A DNA stretch of 52,742 bases, from positions 1 to 52,742 of the forward strand of contig NZ_JAMBON010000024.1 of NCBI RefSeq assembly GCF_023715655.1, read 5' to 3'. Under the pieces are notes generated by a model. The model had not been told where the DNA came from and did no database searches. It saw only the letters and a program-made list of their open reading frames with translations. The position numbers were made by a program, and so were the translations under genes. Position 1 is the stretch's first letter. Each line of letters starts with the position of its first letter. This DNA comes from Oceanobacillus luteolus (GTDB lineage: Bacteria; Bacillota; Bacilli; Bacillales; Amphibacillaceae). Positions 1 through 8,150 of the stretch are shown piece by piece.

Positions 1-60
1 TAGGGGGTGAACAGTTTAGCTGACGGGATCTAGTCCCACGGGTGCGACGTTCTACCCCGA
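1..60 (+). other. Possible 3' end of a group II intron (domain VI-like hairpin)
   Basis: A hairpin can be drawn between GGGGGTGAAC near position 3 and GTTCTACCCC near position 49, with an unpaired A about eight bases before the end. That resembles group II intron domain VI with its branch-point A. A piece of group II intron reverse transcriptase lies 700 bp downstream, which makes an intron remnant plausible. Domain V would lie left of the window and cannot be seen, so this is a weak call. Confidence 0.3.
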
Positions 61-88
61 CTACCGTAATAATAAAACCTTATAAAAA

Positions 89-120
89 AAGGTCAACCAG
101 TAATTTCTGGCTAACCTTAT
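89..120 (+). terminator. Terminator-like hairpin
   Basis: AAGGTCAACCAG and CTGGCTAACCTT form a 12-bp stem with two G-T/A-C irregularities around a six-base loop. It is followed only by TATATT, so termination strength is doubtful. Confidence 0.4.
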
Positions 121-146
121 ATTACGAACGAGTGCAATAGTTAAAC

Positions 147-177
147 AAGGTGATCCTAATGAGGTCGCCTTTTTCTT
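147..177 (+). terminator. Rho-independent terminator
   Basis: AAGGTGATC pairs with GAGGTCGCCTT (with G-T pairs), followed directly by TTTTCTT. It belongs with the short terminator-type repeats seen elsewhere in the window that begin TGCAATAGTT or GCGATAGTT. Confidence 0.55.
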
Positions 178-245
178 ATGATTAAAGTTCTGATTTTATT
201 ATTGGAATATTATGTTAGTATTTAGATAGAGGTTATTGTACTATA

Positions 246-371
246 GGGGCAGCATTCCTGTAATGAACTAAAATGCGGGTTGTGTAAAAAAATAACCTCC
301 TGATAGAATAAGAGAGTCCAAAAGCTTGCAGGCATTTATAGGACAAACTTATAAACCAGGAGGCTAATCAA
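246..371 (+). ncRNA. Structured IS110 leader, candidate bridge RNA
   Basis: IS110-family elements of the IS621 type encode a bridge RNA in the noncoding left end, just before the recombinase gene. Here the 126-bp leader folds well. GCATT 252-256 pairs with AATGC 272-276. CCTCCTG 296-302 pairs perfectly with CAGGAGG 357-363, enclosing a GTCC 316-319/GGAC 341-344 stem with a 21-base loop. The CAGGAGG arm is also the ribosome binding site of the GTG at 372, so the fold would mask translation. The RNA role is inferred from family knowledge and position. The guide loops have not been matched to target and donor sequences. Confidence 0.45.
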
Positions 372-374
372 GTG
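246..374 (+). repeat. 129-bp direct repeat, left copy (IS110 left end and leader)
   Basis: This stretch is identical, as far as I can read, to 52614-52742 at the other end of the window and in the same orientation. Identity begins at GGGGCAGC and runs through the GTG start codon of the transposase. Upstream sequences differ except that both copies are preceded by ACTA plus two bases, so this is probably the left boundary of an IS110-family element and its target context. Confidence 0.85.
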
Positions 375-750
375 AATTATAACCAAAACAAAAAGATTGC
401 ACAAATTACTTCTCAAACTCTAATTATAGGTGTCGATATTGCGAAGTTCAAGCATGTTGCTAGGGCACAGGATTTTAGAGGAATTGAGTATGGAAAGCCA
501 TGTTACTTTGAAAACACGAAAGATGGTTTCCAAGATTTTATTAAATGGATTACCTTTATTATACAGGAACAGGGCATGAATAAAGTGATAGTCGGTATGG
601 AACCAACTGGTCATTACTGGCTGAATTTAGCTCACATTCTTAAAGAAAATGATATTAAGTTTGTGGCTGTTAACCCACTTCACGTAAAGAAATCGAAGGA
701 ATTAGACGATAATTCACCAACTAAAAATGATGTGAAGGATGCCAAAGTAA
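372..750 (+). pseudogene. IS110-family transposase, N-terminal fragment
   Basis: The fragment encodes the RuvC-like DEDD domain of an IS110 recombinase: Asp22 in GVDIAK, Glu77 in GMEPTGHYW, and Asp120 and Asp123 in NDVKDAKV. Homology stops after residue 126. The following sequence is group II intron reverse transcriptase in another frame, and the IS110 frame runs out at 860 as junk. The C-terminal Tnp domain with the catalytic serine is missing, so the protein cannot transpose. The start is a GTG eight bases after CAGGAGG. The intact leader plus a truncated gene suggests recombination between two mobile elements. Assembly error at a repeated element is the alternative, since the same leader ends the window. 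Confidence 0.85.
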
Positions 751-1216
751 TGTGGAACATGAAGGATATGTCGAAGTGCATAGTGCCTTTCATGGTGAAC
801 AGAACAATCAAAATGGTGTATCGAATCTGTTTGAAAGAATCCTATCAAGGACCAACTTAAATCAAGCTTACCTCCAAGTAGTCAGGAATAAGGGGGCAGC
901 TGGGGTGGACGGTATGACGTACGACCAGCTACTTCCATACTTGAGGGAACATAAAGAGGAATTATTAACCCAGTTACATCAAGGAAAGTACAAACCACAA
1001 CCCGTTTAACGGGTTGAAATTCCCATACCAGATGGTGGAAAGAGAAAACTGGGGGTTCCTACAGTCATCGACCGAATGCTTCAACAAGCTATCAACCAAG
1101 TGTTACAACCAATATTTGAACCAACATTCTCCGATAATAGTTTTGGGTTTCGTCCAAAACGTAGTGCACATGATGCCATCATACGGGCGAAATCGTACTA
1201 CGAACGGGTGCTTTAG
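746..1216 (+). pseudogene. Group II intron reverse transcriptase/maturase fragment (LtrA-like)
   Basis: One frame reads through the N-terminal part of a group II intron RT: the LFERILSR segment, NKGAAGVDGMT, then after a stop the RVEIPIPDGGKRKLGVPT motif and the SFGFRPKRSAHDA motif (RT blocks 0-2). An in-frame TAA at 1007-1009 replaces one residue of the usual VRRVEIP sequence. Homology ends near 1207, before the catalytic YxDD block, and a TAG closes the frame at 1214. It therefore has neither an active site nor a maturase domain. It is joined at about position 746 to the truncated IS110 gene. Confidence 0.85.
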
Positions 1217-1234
1217 TGCAATAATGAAAATAGA

Positions 1235-1271
1235 AAAAAGGCTTAGAGATGAATTTTCACTAATCCTTTTT
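1235..1271 (+). terminator. Hairpin with T tract, possible bidirectional terminator
   Basis: AAAAAGGCTTAG and CTAATCCTTTTT form a stem with one mismatch around a 13-base loop, with A and T tracts on both sides. It lies between the RT remnant and the 3' end of the minus-strand helicase gene and could serve both. Confidence 0.5.
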
Positions 1272-1379
1272 CTTTGTGAAATACCATATAATTTTGTCTG
1301 TAATTTATTTTTTGCAACCACAAGTAAAGCCGTTACTTATAAGTTGAATGTTATATTGTATCCTAGTGGGAGGCTAGCT

Positions 1380-3641
1380 TCACAGGCCAATCGTATAATG
1401 CTGCCATTCAAAAGGTAACAAAGCCTGGTATTTCTTCTGTAAAAAACGATCATCAATCAAGGCGATGACGCCAGTGTCAGAATCCGTTCGTATCAGTCTC
1501 CCGCCTGCTTGCAGTACTTTATTCATTCCGGGATATACGTAAGCATAATCAAAGCCATTTTTTCCAACCGATTGGAAGTAATTCTTCATAATATCTCTTT
1601 CGAAACCGATTTGTGGCATACCGACTCCGACTACAATGACACCCTCTAATCTGTCTCCTTTTAAGTCCACACCTTCAGAGAAGATTCCTCCAAGTACCGC
1701 AAATCCGACCAATCTTGTGTCACGTTCCGAGTTAAATTCCGCCAAAAAGTCTTCCCTTTCTGCTTCAGACATTCCGATATCTTGAATGATTGTAGACACG
1801 TCAGGATAATGTTCAGTAAATTGTTCATATGCATTTCTCATATATTGATAGGAAGGGAAGAAGATTAGGAAATTGCCCTGTTTCCTATCCATCACCTCTT
1901 TGAAGAAGTGTACCATTGGCTCCATTGTCATCTCTCGATCGCGATACCTTGTCGAAAGCGGTTGAATGATTACTTCTATATTTTCCCTTGCAAAAGGGGA
2001 TGGTATAGAGACTACATAATCATCCGGTTGTCCACCAAGTAAATCTTTATAATAACCTGCCGGGTGTAACGTGGCTGAAAAGAAAACTCGTGCTCTAAAA
2101 CCTTTTCCAATTTTTAAAATTTGCTCGGAAGGATCCAGGCAAAATAGTTTCATTCTCACTTCACTTTTTTGCACTTCTATATAGATAACAAATTGCTCAT
2201 TGTATAGCTCGGCAATTTTCACAAAGTTTTTGGCAGCAAAATACGTATCCAATAATAATTCATGCTCATTCTGGACAAGCTCAGCTTCAGCTTCCGTTAT
2301 GAATGTTTCGCACAACGCTACGAGCTCCGTATCCAAGTCCTTACGTAAATAGTCCTCCGATTTCTTCACTTCTAATAAGTGGTCATTGATCGCTTTAGCA
2401 GCTGCGGCAAGGGAGCCGGTTTTAAATTCTCTTTTTAACTGTAAAAATGCGGACTTGTGAATTTCTGCAGAATACATTTCTCGCGCACGATCCACCAAGT
2501 TGTGCGCTTCATCTACGAGGATGGCCGTTTTCTTTTTCTGATCTTCCATCAACCGCTTCAGCGACACCCTCGGATCAAAAATATAATTATAATCACAAAT
2601 GATGGCATCTACGGCATAAGCCAATTCAATGGAAAATTCAAACGGACAAACCCGATGCTTTCTAGCGTACTGTTCGATAATCGTCCGGTCGATCAGCTGT
2701 TCCTGTTCCAAAATGTCTATCATAGCCTCGTTAATCCGGTCATAAAAACCATTTGCAAAAGGACAATCTATACTTGTACAAATCGTTTCTTCCTGGAAAC
2801 AAATCTTATCTTTAGCTGTTATCGTCAATACATGGATATCCAGGCCATGATCAATTAATAAACGAAATGCCTCTTCTGCTGCTGTTCTTGTAATTGTTTT
2901 TGCAGTCAAATAAAACATCTTCTCTAATTTGCCCTCGCCGATTGCTTTAACTGCAGGGAAGATAGTAGAAATTGTTTTGCCAATTCCGGTAGAGGCACTC
3001 GCAAACAATGTTTTTTTATCAGCGATGGTTTTATATACGGAACCTGCGAGTTTCCTCTGGCCCGCGCGGTAGGTTTCAAACGGAAACTCCAGTGTTTTAC
3101 TTGTCTTATCTCGCATTCTTTTATGCTTGATCTTCACTTTTAAAAAGTGAGCATACTTCTCAATTACTTTATCAACGAAAGATTCCATTTCCTCATACGT
3201 CATCACTCGACGGAACTGTTTCTGTTCGAGTGTTTTTACTTGGACATACGTAAGTTGAATCGTCACCTCAGATAAATTATGATCTCCAGCATAAATGTAA
3301 CCATAAAAAATAGCCTGTGCCCAGTGTACAGGATGGGAATCCTCGTGAACGTCATCCAAGGAGTGTACAGTGGATTTTATTTCATCAATGGTTATGGAAT
3401 CTCCATCTTTAAGCAATCCATCGCAACGACCATCCACTCGAACAACGAAGTCCTCGTAAGGGATTTCTGCTTCTACAAAAACTTCCTTTTCGTCGTGTTC
3501 CCGGTAGCCTTTTTGGATTAATTGATGGATTCGAGTTCCTTCCGTCATTGTTGCTGCAGTACGAAAGCCAGACTCAATACTGCCACTCCGATACACGTAT
3601 TCCACTAAATTTCTAACTGAAATTTTCACTACGTTTGTCAT
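1380..3641 (-). CDS. DinG/XPD-type ATP-dependent helicase with N-terminal nuclease domain
   Basis: This 753-residue protein combines two modules. Residues 1-150 contain a Cas4/RecB-like PD-(D/E)XK site (Asp74 in GRCDG, then Asp86-x-x-Lys89 in IDEIKS). Residues 185-750 are an iron-sulfur superfamily 2 helicase. Its visible motifs are Walker A ASTGIGKT near 216, four cysteines (281, 288, 293, 332) placed as in the XPD/DinG 4Fe-4S domain, DEAH at 377-380, and the C-terminal GGRLIR arginine motif. The start ATG follows AGGTGATC. It should unwind and probably nick DNA in repair. It stands alone, opposite to its neighbours. The helicase call is firm. Nuclease activity is inferred from residues only. 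Confidence 0.9.
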   Translation of the reverse strand: MTNVVKISVRNLVEYVYRSGSIESGFRTAATMTEGTRIHQLIQKGYREHDEKEVFVEAEIPYEDFVVRVDGRCDGLLKDGDSITIDEIKSTVHSLDDVHEDSHPVHWAQAIFYGYIYAGDHNLSEVTIQLTYVQVKTLEQKQFRRVMTYEEMESFVDKVIEKYAHFLKVKIKHKRMRDKTSKTLEFPFETYRAGQRKLAGSVYKTIADKKTLFASASTGIGKTISTIFPAVKAIGEGKLEKMFYLTAKTITRTAAEEAFRLLIDHGLDIHVLTITAKDKICFQEETICTSIDCPFANGFYDRINEAMIDILEQEQLIDRTIIEQYARKHRVCPFEFSIELAYAVDAIICDYNYIFDPRVSLKRLMEDQKKKTAILVDEAHNLVDRAREMYSAEIHKSAFLQLKREFKTGSLAAAAKAINDHLLEVKKSEDYLRKDLDTELVALCETFITEAEAELVQNEHELLLDTYFAAKNFVKIAELYNEQFVIYIEVQKSEVRMKLFCLDPSEQILKIGKGFRARVFFSATLHPAGYYKDLLGGQPDDYVVSIPSPFARENIEVIIQPLSTRYRDREMTMEPMVHFFKEVMDRKQGNFLIFFPSYQYMRNAYEQFTEHYPDVSTIIQDIGMSEAEREDFLAEFNSERDTRLVGFAVLGGIFSEGVDLKGDRLEGVIVVGVGMPQIGFERDIMKNYFQSVGKNGFDYAYVYPGMNKVLQAGGRLIRTDSDTGVIALIDDRFLQKKYQALLPFEWQHYTIGL

Positions 3642-3849
3642 TTGATCACCTAATATTATTCATTAGTTTCAGTTTAACAGAGATTGAGTAGGTTTGGACC
3701 TCTATTTTAATGATGAGATATTTTCTTACTAGATTCATTTGATATGGACTTTTGATTAGCGACTCCAAAGGGTATAAAAAGTACGAATGAGTAAAACTTA
3801 TAGTAAGGAAAGATTGAGCTAATCCGTATAATTGGAAAGGAGTAATCAT

Positions 3850-5322
3850 ATGAAACCATACGAAGGACTGAACAAAAATTATATATCTGGCCAATGGCGT
3901 GATGGGACAGGCAAAACCATTTATGAAGTAAAAAATCCCTATAATGATGAAGTGCTGCAGAAAATAAAAACGGCAAGTAAAGAAGATGTAGATGAAGCTT
4001 ATCAATCTGCTGAACAAGCCAAAGAGGAATGGTTAAAATACAATCCATTCGAACGCTCTTCTATTATGGAAAAAGCAGTGCAGATTATTGAATCAAGAAG
4101 AGAAGAATTTGTTGAACATTTAATTAGGGAAGGCGGTTCATCCCATCTGAAGGCTAACGTTGAAATTGACTTTGTTATTGCGATTACGAGGGAAGCAGCT
4201 TCTTTTCCACTTAGAATGAATGGAGAAATTGTTCCTTCCCTTGTTCCAGGAAAGGAAAATAGAATATACCGCAAGCCGCTAGGGGTAGTTGGAGTAATTG
4301 GGCCATTCAACTTTCCGATGTATCTTGCGATGCGGTCAGTAGCACCGGCACTGGCTGTCGGTAATGGGGTCGTACTGAAACCAGATGAGCAAACAGCAGT
4401 AACCGGAGGAATATTACTTGCAAAAGTATTTGAAGAGGCGGGATTGCCAAAAGGAGTTTTTAATGTTGTTGTTCCAAAATTAGAAGAAATCGGCGATGCA
4501 TTTGTAGAACACCCTATTCCGCGGTTAATTTCATTTACAGGGTCCACACCAGCGGGACGGCATATTGGTGAAATATGTGGAAGAAATATTAAAAAAGCTG
4601 CACTTGAGCTGGGAGGGAACAACCCGCTTGTAGTGCTTGGTGATGCAAAAGTGGAAAGTGCGGTGAATTCCGCATTGTTCGGTAAATTTATGCATAATGG
4701 ACAAATATGTATGGCTATTAATCGAATCATCGTTCATAAAGATTTATATGAAGAATTTATGGAGAGATTTGTGGAAAAGACGAAGAAAATAAAAGTGGGA
4801 GACCCAAGCGACAAGGATAATCTAATCGGACCATTGATAAATCGGAAAGCAATTGATCGGATATTGGAACAAATTGAAACGGCTAAGAAACAAGGAGCTA
4901 AAGTTGTGCTGGAAGGAAAAGTAGAAGGCAATGTCATGCATCCTTATATATTAACAGGTACAAATGATGTGGCGACAGCTCAAAACGAAATGTTTGGTCC
5001 GGTTGCTACTATTATCTCCGCAGAAAGTGATGAAGAAGCAATCCGTATTGCAAATGATACCCCATTTGGATTGAGTGGGGCGGTTCATTCGGGTTCCCCA
5101 GAAAGAGGGGTAGAAGCGGCTAAACAGATTACTTCCGGCATGGTTCATGTGAATGATCAAAGTGTGAACGATGAACCGTTGATCGCTTTTGGAGGGGAGA
5201 AGGATTCTGGACTTGGCCGCTTTGGAGGGAAATGGTCACTAGAAGAGTTTACTACCGTCCAATGGGTTTCTGTCCAAACTGAAGAGAGAGAAAGTCCTTT
5301 CCATACGAATTATCTCGAATAA
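3850..5322 (+). CDS. Aldehyde dehydrogenase (YfmT/benzaldehyde dehydrogenase-like)
   Basis: A 490-residue NAD(P)-dependent aldehyde dehydrogenase of normal length. The catalytic cysteine is in the NGQIC motif (about residue 287), the general-base glutamate in LELGG (about 253), and the oxyanion asparagine in GPFNFP (about 154). I place the start at the ATG at 3850, not the in-frame TTG at 3832, because GGAAAGGAG ends seven bases before it. The opening PYEGLNKNYISGQW resembles B. subtilis YfmT, which acts on aromatic aldehydes such as vanillin, so an aromatic substrate is a reasonable guess. It is monocistronic, followed by a strong terminator. Confidence 0.92.
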   Translation: MKPYEGLNKNYISGQWRDGTGKTIYEVKNPYNDEVLQKIKTASKEDVDEAYQSAEQAKEEWLKYNPFERSSIMEKAVQIIESRREEFVEHLIREGGSSHLKANVEIDFVIAITREAASFPLRMNGEIVPSLVPGKENRIYRKPLGVVGVIGPFNFPMYLAMRSVAPALAVGNGVVLKPDEQTAVTGGILLAKVFEEAGLPKGVFNVVVPKLEEIGDAFVEHPIPRLISFTGSTPAGRHIGEICGRNIKKAALELGGNNPLVVLGDAKVESAVNSALFGKFMHNGQICMAINRIIVHKDLYEEFMERFVEKTKKIKVGDPSDKDNLIGPLINRKAIDRILEQIETAKKQGAKVVLEGKVEGNVMHPYILTGTNDVATAQNEMFGPVATIISAESDEEAIRIANDTPFGLSGAVHSGSPERGVEAAKQITSGMVHVNDQSVNDEPLIAFGGEKDSGLGRFGGKWSLEEFTTVQWVSVQTEERESPFHTNYLE

Positions 5323-5365
5323 AAATAATGAAAGAGTGAAGAACCAGTATTGAGAACATTAAAAT

Positions 5366-5397
5366 GCAGAGGGTAGCTCAAACCCTCTGCGTTTTTA
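5366..5397 (+). terminator. Rho-independent terminator of the aldehyde dehydrogenase gene
   Basis: A perfect 9-bp stem, GCAGAGGGT with ACCCTCTGC, has a seven-base loop and is followed by GTTTTTA. Confidence 0.9.
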
Positions 5398-5465
5398 CCG
5401 TATAAGGAATCATGAATGCTTTTTATAAAGCCTTATTTCATTATGATACAAGAATATAACAAACT

Positions 5466-5487
5466 AAAAGACCCCGTTGGGTCTTTT
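5466..5487 (-). terminator. Terminator of the SDR pseudogene (works on both strands)
   Basis: AAAAGACCC and GGGTCTTTT form a 9-bp stem with A and T runs at both edges, directly after the 3' end of the minus-strand SDR gene. Confidence 0.8.
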
Positions 5488-5495
5488 GGTATCTA

Positions 5496-6239
5496 TTAAA
5501 GGTCAGAAATCATTCCGCCATATACAACAAATTGAGCACCAGTTGAGTAGCTAGAATCATCGGAAGCAAGATAGACAACTAGGTTAGATACTTCTTCTAC
5601 TTCTGCTCTTCTTCTTAATGGAATATCTTGTTCTAGTTGCTTCAAATATTCTTCCACATCTGGTTGATCTGCCATTGGTGTTTTGATAATTCCAGGGTGT
5701 ACGGAGTTCACTTCGATGTTATGTTGGCCAAGCTCCGCAGCCGCACCTTTTGTCATTCCAGTTACAGCGTGTTTGGATGCGCTGTAAGCAATAGCAGTTG
5801 GAGCACTTACCAAGACATCTACGGATGAAATATTAACAATGGAACCGACACCAGCTTTTTTCATGGAAGGGAGTACTTTTTGCATTCATAATAACACGCC
5901 AAGCTCGTCCACTTTAAAGGTTAATTCAAAGTTTTTTACAGTTAGTTCTTCTAATGGTTTGAAGATACCAATTCCAGCATTGTTTACTAGCACGTTTATC
6001 GGATCAAACGCTTCTTTCGTTTTTTCTACGACGTTTACCCAGTTCTCCTCATTAGCTACACCGAGTTGAAGGGCGATTGCGTTTTCACCTAACTCATCTG
6101 CTAGCTTTTGTCCACCTTCCAAGTTAAGGTCTGTAATTGCCACCTTTGCGCCTTCTTCTATAAATTTACGAGCATGCATAGCCCCCATCCCTTGTGCTGC
6201 ACCAGTAATAATTGCTACTTTACCATCTGGTTTTCCCAT
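5496..6239 (-). pseudogene. Short-chain dehydrogenase/reductase broken by an in-frame TGA
   Basis: The two halves are collinear in one frame and together make a 248-codon classical SDR. They contain the TGAAQGMG cofactor loop, NNAG, the catalytic Ser in NISSVD, and YSASK with the Tyr and Lys. The frame is cut by a TGA at 5886-5888 where relatives have a glycine codon in a GVFLGMQKV-like segment. GGA to TGA is one base change. Near the C-terminus VYGG replaces the family VDGG, again a G-to-T change. The start ATG has a GGGAGGT site. The second half has its own ATG but no Rossmann fold, so it cannot be an enzyme alone. It uses TGA inside while other genes here end with TGA, which argues against recoding. 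Confidence 0.85.
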
Positions 6240-6595
6240 GATGCTTACCTCCCGTTAAATAGAATGTCAAATCTTAAATTGAAAAATTTTAATCATCTAT
6301 CCCACGATTTATACTATCATTTAAGGTATTTGTAATTAAGGGTATCTGTTTTAAGTATACTACATCATCAGAAAAAATTACATGCTAGTTTTATGCTTGG
6401 TTGAAATGAATGCTTAAGGGAGAAGGGTTAATTTAATCATGAACGTTTAGTTTTAAAGAGCCCAAGCTAGCCTTCAAAACCTGATTACTAGACCAATTCT
6501 GGAATATTATGTGGCTGTTGAACGTTGTTAATGTTCAAGTAATTTGTTCTACTGATGTCCTTGCCATCTTGTTGAAACAGCTTCCAACTTCTATT
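6240..6595. other. Intergenic region between SDR pseudogene and ger operon
   Basis: No coding potential is visible on either strand. It must hold the divergent promoter of the SDR remnant. I see no repeat or structured RNA here. Confidence 0.6.
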
Positions 6596-6625
6596 TGCAT
6601 AATTGTATTCAAATTCCACATACTA
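6596..6625 (+). promoter_or_regulatory. Sigma-G-like promoter of the germination operon
   Basis: TGCATA at 6596-6601 and CATACTA at 6619-6625 are separated by 17 bases, 35 bp before the first ger gene. This matches the forespore sigma-G consensus closely and fits the known forespore expression of germinant receptors. Confidence 0.75.
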
Positions 6626-6659
6626 CTAACAAGAAGTATCGGTTAAAGGGGGTGCGGGG

Positions 6660-8150
6660 ATGCGACTCAAAAGAAATAAATCCAAAAAAACTTTGATAAA
6701 CCAGGCAAATATCTCCCTAGAAAATATTAAGAGTCAATTAAATCATACCAGCGATTTAAAAGAACGTGAAATACATAGCAATGGTCAAACCTATATTATC
6801 CTTTACATCAATTCATTAGTTGATCAGGAAAAGCTTGAGTCAAAGATAATTAAACCGCTTACGAAGATGGAAAACAACGATATATTAAATGAACTATATA
6901 GTCAGGAAATCAGCACTGCCGAAAGTAATAAAACAGCCACCAACGGATTGTTAGACGGATATTGCCTGCTAATAAAAAAAGACAGGAATAGTGAAGGGTT
7001 CCTGTTGAAAACAAACGCATCAACACATAGAGAAGTTTCAGAGCCTGTTGTAGAAAAAACAATCCTAGGGGCAAAAGTAGGTTTTGTTGAAAGCTTAGAC
7101 AAAAACATTTTTTTACTTCGTGCTGTAACAAAATCAACCGATTTCACAGTTAAAAATTATACTTTGGGTTCCTCAACAACAACGAATGTATCACTAGTTT
7201 ATTTGGAACATATGGCAAATCCGGAAATTATCAAAAAGGTTGAACAACGTATAAAAAGTATTACGCTTGATTCCATCCGATCAGAAGGAGATATTCAGGA
7301 TTGCATTGAAGATCATACACTTACTCCATTTCCTCAGCTTTTACTGACGGAACGGCCAGATAAAGCTTCAGCAAATTTAAAGGACGGGAGGGTTGCTTTA
7401 ATTACAGATGGAAGTCCTACTGTAATTATATTGCCAGCGACATTTATGACGTTCTTTCAAACGCCGGATGACTATATTACACGTTGGTGGTTAGGGTCAT
7501 TTTTTAGATTTATACGTCTATTCAGCTATATCATTGCACTTATCCTACCGGCATTATATATTGCTTTCGTTTCATTCCACTATGAAGTCATTCCTTTGGA
7601 GCTTGTTTATTCGATGCAGTCTTCATTGAGTTACGTACCATTTCGGCCATTTATAGAGTTGATGATTATGCAGCTTTCCTTTGAATTGCTTAGAGAAGCG
7701 TCCATTCGACTGCCACCTTCCGTAGCCACGACTTTTGGGATTGTCGGCGGGCTAGTTGTAGGAACCGCTATGGTTGAGGCAGGAATTGTCTCCTATGGTG
7801 GTCTTATAGTTGTTGCATTAACATCCGTCTCATCTTTTGTTCAGCCAAATATAGAAATGAGCAGCTCGATTCGTGTCTTAGGATTTCCTTTAATGCTAAT
7901 AGCAGCTATATTCGGGTTTTTTGGAATTGTAATTGGAGTGTTATGTGTGTTAATTCACTTGTCCCGCCTTACTTCATTCGGTTTTCCATATTTTTCGCCT
8001 ATTGTTCCATTGAACATAAAGGATTTTAAAGACACAATTATTCGTATTCCTTCATGGATGATGTATAAACAGCCTAAAGATTCCCCTCATTTCAAGCAGG
8101 AAAAACAATCAAGGAAGTGGAAACTAGATGACAGTGAAGGGCCGTATTAG
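6660..8150 (+). CDS. Spore germination receptor subunit A (GerA/GerKA family)
   Basis: A 496-residue GerA-family protein: a hydrophilic N-terminal domain (about 1-270), then five or so membrane segments in the C-terminal half, and a basic cytoplasmic tail. The family signatures TERPD, SFFR and the LPPSVATTFGIVGGLVVG segment are present. With the B and C subunits it forms the germinant receptor in the spore inner membrane that senses amino acids or similar nutrients. The start ATG follows AAAGGGGGTGCGGGG. The gene overlaps the next by 23 bp. The ligand cannot be read from the sequence. Confidence 0.95.
   Translation: MRLKRNKSKKTLINQANISLENIKSQLNHTSDLKEREIHSNGQTYIILYINSLVDQEKLESKIIKPLTKMENNDILNELYSQEISTAESNKTATNGLLDGYCLLIKKDRNSEGFLLKTNASTHREVSEPVVEKTILGAKVGFVESLDKNIFLLRAVTKSTDFTVKNYTLGSSTTTNVSLVYLEHMANPEIIKKVEQRIKSITLDSIRSEGDIQDCIEDHTLTPFPQLLLTERPDKASANLKDGRVALITDGSPTVIILPATFMTFFQTPDDYITRWWLGSFFRFIRLFSYIIALILPALYIAFVSFHYEVIPLELVYSMQSSLSYVPFRPFIELMIMQLSFELLREASIRLPPSVATTFGIVGGLVVGTAMVEAGIVSYGGLIVVALTSVSSFVQPNIEMSSSIRVLGFPLMLIAAIFGFFGIVIGVLCVLIHLSRLTSFGFPYFSPIVPLNIKDFKDTIIRIPSWMMYKQPKDSPHFKQEKQSRKWKLDDSEGPY

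Noticed and set aside
4002-4730. A 242-codon open frame on the minus strand inside the aldehyde dehydrogenase gene
   Set aside because: It is the antisense shadow of a well-conserved enzyme. It has no ribosome binding site and a biased Ser/Pro/Ile composition.
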